Shown here in pieces: positions 20,179-24,971 of a stretch of 24,971 nucleotides of DNA (position 1 is the first letter of the stretch; each line of letters opens with the position of its first letter). The stretch comes from Halocaridina rubra. Its lineage: Eukaryota > Arthropoda > Malacostraca > Decapoda > Atyidae. Below the pieces are notes generated by a model. It did not search any database. It had not been told where the DNA came from and saw only the letters and a program-made list of their open reading frames with translations. Both the position numbers and the translations under genes were made by a program. The stretch spans positions 1 through 24,971 of the forward strand of contig JAXCGZ010016262.1 in NCBI GenBank assembly GCA_037179515.1. Direction: 5' to 3'.

Positions 20179-21567
20179 CAGTGTTCCTTCCATTATCGCG
20201 AGGGTTCGGTTCCGGGACCCGGCGAGAGACAGGAAAATCGCGGAGTAGGATCAGCCTATATGTACATAAATATTTTAATTTATTTTTACGCTTACACCGT
20301 ATAAACTGTATAAACCCTCCCTGTACTGTTAACAAACCACCCTTTACTTCATAAATAACATCATGCAAGCGTAAATTTATATGACATACTCATGTACATA
20401 GGTATATTACAATTATTTTTACGTTTGCTGTATAAACCCTCCCTGCACTGTTAAAAAACCACGTACGTGATAGGTAAACTTACCTTATCTACAATGGTTA
20501 ACATTTTCCTTTGCCGTTTAGGCTCACTACAAGAAGCCTTAGAAGATGAAGGATGCTTGGGAGGCATTGCAAAGGTTAAAATATGCGAGTAAAAAATCAC
20601 AAGCAAAACGTATTAATAATAATAAGCACAATATGAATGGCGCACACGAGTGAGGCGAAACAATGGAAGATGGTGGAAGCCTTTGTTCGAAACGCTGATA
20701 GCGGTATCGTATTTTACATGTTGCAATACTGTTAGTATTTATGTTTTTTACTATTTTTTACTGTTATATTATTCTTAGGCTGAGAAATACGTTTTTGTTA
20801 TCAATAAAATCATGAAACTACTGGAAATATAAATATATATGCTAGCTCACGTAGTTTCGACCCCAATACGTTGTACGCTATCGAACACAAGCAAAACGTG
20901 AGTTAGACTGAACGAGTCTTTGTCCAAAACGCTGATAGCGGTATCGTATTTTACATGTTGCAATACTGTTAGTATTTATGTTTTTTACTGTTTTATTATT
21001 CTTAGGCTAATAAATACGTTTTTTTTATCAATAAAATCATGAAAATACTGGAAATATAAATATATATGCTAGCTCACGTAGCTGCGACCCCAATACATTT
21101 TACGCTATCGAACACTATTTCGTATGATGCAATACTGTGAGTTATACTGTACGTACGTATATCATTCAGTTATTAGAACAATGTATATTAATTTAAAATT
21201 CATCTACTTATTTGATGATTGTACAAAATCTATTGTATTTATTCACTGTAATTTGGACCAAATATTCCTTTTGTAAAGATTATACTGTACTTTTCAAAAG
21301 AGGTGGTCAATAAACGTATCTATCTATCTATCTACATTTATGTTTTTTACTATTTTATTATTCGTAGGCTGGGAAATAACTTTTTTGTATCAATTAGATA
21401 ATGAAATATGTTTTTTTCAATAAAAATAAATGAAAATACTGAGAATTTTTTTTTTTAATATTTTAATAGTTTTGCATATACCCATGAAATAAAATAATTT
21501 ATCCAAAAAAAAAAAACCGCAATAGTGAGAAGCGAACCAGGAAGCGCGAATAACTGGGGTAACACTG
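20179..21567 (+). mobile_element. Array unit 2 (Tigger-type, non-autonomous)
   Basis: 1,389 bp from CAGTGTTCCTTCCATTATCG to GGTAACACTG, separated from units 1 and 3 by a single TA each (20177-20178, 21568-21569). The layout is as in unit 1, except that the region around 20260-20465 holds a ~133-bp internal duplication (two AACCCTCCCTG-ACTGTTAA blocks) and the transposase remnant is cut after codon 28. The minus-strand 87-codon frame crossing its start is not a protein. Confidence 0.9.
20451..20567 (-). pseudogene. Tigger transposase N-terminus remnant, unit 2
   Basis: Open from ATG (20565-20567), encoding MPPKHPSSSKASCSEPKRQR and on to ...MLTIVDK. At codon 28 (AAG, near 20484) the sequence switches to GTAAGTTTACCTATCACG instead of the HTH continuation kept by unit 1. 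AAG|GTAAGT looks like a 5' splice site. However, GGTAA-TTACC is a near-palindrome found elsewhere in these elements, so a deletion junction explains it equally well. Confidence 0.7.
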
Positions 21568-21569
21568 TA

Positions 21570-22964
21570 CAGTGTTCCTTCCATTATCGCGAGGGTTCGG
21601 TTCCTGGACCCGGCGCGAGACAGGAAAATCGCGGAGTAGGATCAGCCTATATGTACATAAATATTTTAATTTATTTTTACGTTTACACCGTATAAACTGT
21701 ATAAACCCTCCCTGTACTGTTAACAAACCACCCTTTACTTCATAAATAACAGCATGCAAGCGTAAATTTATATGACATACTCATGTACATAGGTATATTA
21801 CAATTATTTTTACGTTTACTGTATAAACCCTCCCTGCACTGTTAAAAAAACCACGTACGTGACAGGTAAACTTACCTTATCTACAATGGTAAACATTTTC
21901 CTTTGCCGCTTAGGCTCACTACAAGAAGCCTTAGAAGATGAAGGATGCTTGGGAGGCATTGCAAAGGTTAAATTATGCGAGTAAAAAAATCACAAGCAAA
22001 ACATTAATAATAATAAGCACAACATGAATGGCGCACAAGAGTGAGGCGAGACAATGGAAGATGGTGGAAGCCTTTGTCCGAAACGCTGATAGCGGTATCG
22101 TATTTTACATGTTGCAATACTGATAGTATTTATGCTTTTTACTATTTTTTACTGTTATATTATTCTTAAGCTAAGAAATGTTTTTTTCATCAATAAAATC
22201 ATGTAACTACTGGAAATATAAATATATATGCTAGCTCACGTAGCTTCGACCCCAATACATTGTACGCTATCGAACACAAGCAAAACGTGAGTTAGACTGA
22301 ACGAGTCTTTGTCCAAAACGCTGATAGCGGTATCGTATTTTACATGTTGCAATACTGTTAGTATTTATGTTTTTTACTATTTTATTATTCTTAGGCTAAT
22401 AAATACGTTTTTTTTATCAATAAAATCATTAAAATACTGGAAATATAAATATATATGCTAGCTCACGTAGCTGCGACCCCAATACATTTTACGCTATCGA
22501 ACACTATTTCGTATGATGCAATACTGTGAGTTATACTGTATGTACGTATATCATTCAGCTATTAGTACAATGTATATTAATTTAAAATTCATCTACTTAT
22601 TTGATGATTGTACAAAATCTATTGTATTTATTCACTGTAATTTGGACCAAATATTCCCTTTGTAAAGATTATACTGTACTTTTCAAAAGAGGTGGTCAAT
22701 AAACGTATCTATCTATCTACATTTATGTTTTTTACTATTTTTTACTGTTTTATTATTTGTAGGCTGGGAAATAATTTTTTTGTATCAATTAGATAATGAA
22801 ATACGTTTTTTTCAATAAAAAAAATGAAAATACTGATTTTTTTTTTTTTATATTTTAATATTTTTGCATATACCCAGGAAATAAAATAATAATTTATCCC
22901 AAAAAAAAAACCGCGATAGAGTGAGAAAGCGAACCAGGAAGCGCGAATAACTGGGGTAACACTG
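21570..22964 (+). mobile_element. Array unit 3 (Tigger-type, non-autonomous)
   Basis: 1,395 bp and nearly identical to unit 2 throughout, including the ~133-bp internal duplication, two subrepeats and the retroposon-like insertion (22553-22719). Flanked by single TAs at 21568-21569 and 22965-22966. Units 2 and 3 are by far the closest pair in the array and probably the newest duplication. Confidence 0.9.
21816..21959 (-). pseudogene. Tigger transposase N-terminus remnant, unit 3
   Basis: Same 28 codons from ATG (21957-21959), followed by the same AAG|GTAAGT junction at 21876. One extra T downstream carries the frame further, to codon 48, than in unit 2. The added residues come from repeat sequence, not transposase. 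Confidence 0.7.
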
Positions 22965-22966
22965 TA

Positions 22967-24472
22967 CAATGTTCCTTCCATTATCGCGAGGGTTCGGTTC
23001 CGGGACCCAGCGCGAGACAGGAAAATCGCGTAGTAGGATCATCCTATAAGTACATAAATATTTTAATTTATTTTTACGTTTACACCGTATAAACTGTATA
23101 AACCCTCCCTGTCCTGTTAACAAACCACCCTTTACTTCATAAATAACAGCATGCAAGCGTAAATTTATATGACATACTCATGTACATAGGTATATAACAA
23201 TTTTTTACGTTTACTGTATAAACCCTCCCTGTACTGTTAAAAAACCACGTACGTGATAGGTAAAGTTACCTTATCTGATATGGTTAACATTTTCCTTTGC
23301 CGCTTAGGCTCACTACAAGATGCCTTAGAAGATGAAGGATGCTTGGGAGGCATTGCAAAGGTTAAAATATGCGAGTAAAAAAATCACAAGCAAAACGTAT
23401 TAATAAGCACAACGTGAACGGCGCACACATGAGTTAGACTGAACGAGCCCTTGTCCGAAACGCTGATAGCGGTATCGTATTTTACATGTTGCAATACTGT
23501 TAGTATTTATGTTTTTTACTATTTTTTACTGTTTTATTATTCTTAGGCGAAGAAATACGTTTTTTTTAACAATGAAATCATGAAACTACTGGAAATATAA
23601 ATATATATGCTAGCACACATAGCTGCGACCCCAATAAATTGCATGCTATCGGACACAAGCAAAACGTTTAATAAGCACAATGTGAACAGCGCACACGTGA
23701 GTTAGACTGAACGAGTCTTTGTCCGAAATGCTGATAGCGGTATCGTATTTTACATGTTGCAATACTGTTAGTATTTATGTTTTTTACTATTTTTTACTGT
23801 TTTATTATTCTTAGGCTAAGAAATAAATTTTTTATCAATAAAATCATGAAACTACTGGAAATATAAATATATATGCTAGCTCACGTAGCTCCGACCACAT
23901 ACATTGTACGCTATCGGACACAAGCAAAACGTTTAATAAGCACAACGTGAATGGCGCACACGTGAGTTAGACTGAACGAGCCTTTGTCCGAAAAGCTGAT
24001 AGCGGTATCGTATTTTACATGTTGCAATACTGTTAGTATTTATGTTTTTTACTATTTTATCATTCTTAGGCTAAGAAATACGTTTTTTATCAATAAAATC
24101 ATGAAACTACTGGAAATATAAATATATATGCTATCTCATGTAGGTGCAACCCCAATACATTGTACGCTATCGGACACTATTTCGCATGATGCAATACTGT
24201 GAGTTATACTGTACGTACGTATATCTAAATTTATGTTTTTTACTATTTTTTACTGTTTTATTATTCGTAAGCTGGGAAATACATTTTTTTTAGCCATTAG
24301 ATAATGAAATTTTTTTTTTCAATAAAAAAAATCTAAATACTGAGAATTTTTATTTTTTATATTTTAATATTTTTGCATATACCCCCCCCAAAAAAAATAA
24401 TAATTTGCCAAAAAAAAAAAACGTGGTAGTGAAAACGTGAGCCAAGAAACGCGATCCAGCGAAGGATCACTG
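22967..24472 (+). mobile_element. Array unit 4 (variant unit)
   Basis: 1,506 bp. The left part matches units 2 and 3. It has three subrepeats rather than two, lacks the LINE-tail-like insertion, and its right end (reverse complement CAGTGATCCTTCGCTGGATC) belongs to the same subtype as unit 0 rather than the GTTACCCC subtype ending units 1-3. Its right flank is TA (24473-24474). It therefore looks like a chimera of two subfamilies or a distinct older unit. Confidence 0.85.
23270..23353 (-). pseudogene. Tigger transposase N-terminus remnant, unit 4
   Basis: 28 codons open from ATG (23351-23353), ending at the same AAG|GTAA junction (23270). ...MLTISDK differs from units 2 and 3 by substitutions only, so the truncation is shared and predates the split of units 2-4. 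Confidence 0.7.
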
Positions 24473-24971
24473 TATAACTCACAGTATTGCATCATGTGAA
24501 ATAGTGTCCGATAGCGTACAATGTATTGGGGTCGCACCTACGTGAGCTAGCATATATATTAAAATTTTCAGTAGTTTCATGATTTTATCGATAAAAAAAC
24601 GTATTTCTTAGCCTAAGAATAATAAAACAGTAAAAAATAGTAAAAAACATAAATACTAACAGTATTGGAACATGTAAAATACGATACCGCGATCAGCGTT
24701 TTGGACAAAGGCTTGCACCATCTTCCATTGTCTCGCCTCACTCGTTCAGTCTAACTCAGGTGTGTGCCATTCACGTTGTGCTTATTAATACATTTTTGCT
24801 TGTGATTTTTTTACTCACATATTTTAACCTTTGCAATGCCTCCCAAGTGTCCTTCATCTTCTAAGGCTTCTTGTATAGTGAGCCTAAGCGGCAAAGGAAA
24901 ATGGTTAACCATAACAGATAAGGTGAAACTTTTAGATATAGATACTAAAAGTATCTTCCACCAGTACAAAG
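24473..24971 (+). mobile_element. Inverted outer element, continuation past window
   Basis: Resumes with TAACTCACAGTATTGCATCATG (24475), as expected after the AAATTTAGATATACAG context of unit 0. It then carries a reverse-oriented subrepeat, the CAAAGGCTTGCACCATCTTC block and the transposase start. Orientation is opposite to units 1-4 and the same as unit 0. The element is cut by the window end, so whether it is full length is unknown. Confidence 0.65.
24836..24971 (+). pseudogene. Tigger transposase start, runs off window
   Basis: ATG at 24836 gives MPPKCPSSSKASC, as in the array remnants. A 2-nt insertion near 24875 and a 1-nt insertion near 24903 then shift and restore the frame, so the 45 codons to the window end have no stop. 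After the second indel it reads LTITDKVKLLDI, continuing past the codon-28 cut seen in units 2-4. The last ~12 codons do not match the unit 1 HTH, so the true sequence may break there. It is either a damaged transposase or the start of a longer element beyond the window. Confidence 0.6.

Noticed and set aside
20105..23156. Near-identical minus-strand frames of 86-102 codons (20105-20368, 21499-21759, 22848-23156) that look like a conserved protein family
   Set aside because: They cross the TIR-TA-TIR junctions of the array, and their similarity follows from the DNA repeats. The translation contains poly-Phe from the A-run and no domain.
18090..24971. CRISPR array or prokaryotic repeat system
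   Set aside because: The repeats are ~237 bp and ~1.4 kb long, with transposon termini and no short repeat-spacer pattern. Splice-like sites, SINEs and Tigger elements mark the DNA as eukaryotic.

Overview
The window is AT-rich, repeat-dense eukaryotic nuclear DNA. I find no intact protein-coding host gene. It holds two decayed Tigger (TIGD1-like, pogo/Tc1-mariner superfamily) transposons, a nest of non-autonomous Tigger-type elements, two copies of one tRNA-derived SINE family, palindromic elements and microsatellites. This mix is most like a decapod crustacean or another large-genome arthropod. That is an inference from repeat style; no marker gene proves it.

Layout. 1-2.0 kb: intergenic DNA with a 100-bp-arm hairpin (983-1197) and a SINE insertion with a perfect 19-bp target duplication (1493-1692). 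2.6-3.6 kb: three diverged direct repeats. 4.04-4.41 kb: two back-to-back ~180-bp self-complementary elements. 4.5-9.98 kb: mostly featureless, apart from one half of a dispersed inverted repeat pair (4496-4693, partner 14421-14612), a ~50-bp minisatellite (7136-7400) and the second SINE (8380-8572). 9981-12301: a complete-ended but dead Tigger element with TIRs and TA duplications. 12.4-12.7 kb: a possible LINE ORF tail. 14.8-15.1 kb: a promoter-like patch with a CRE palindrome and a good 5' splice site on the minus strand.

15.18 kb to the window end is an almost uninterrupted transposon nest. A left-truncated second Tigger copy ends at 17185. A ~0.9-kb Tigger-type element (17188-18085) abuts it. 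Next comes an inverted element starting at 18090, which appears to be interrupted by a head-to-tail array of four ~1.4-1.5-kb units (18708-24472). Each unit runs from one TIR to the other and is separated from the next by a single TA. Each carries an N-terminal remnant of a second Tigger transposase on the minus strand. The interrupted outer element seems to resume at 24473 with its transposase start on the plus strand and runs out of the window.

The most unusual feature is this TA-joined array. It has internal ~237-265-bp subrepeats of varying number, a LINE-tail-like insertion present in three units and absent from the fourth, and two terminal-repeat subtypes.
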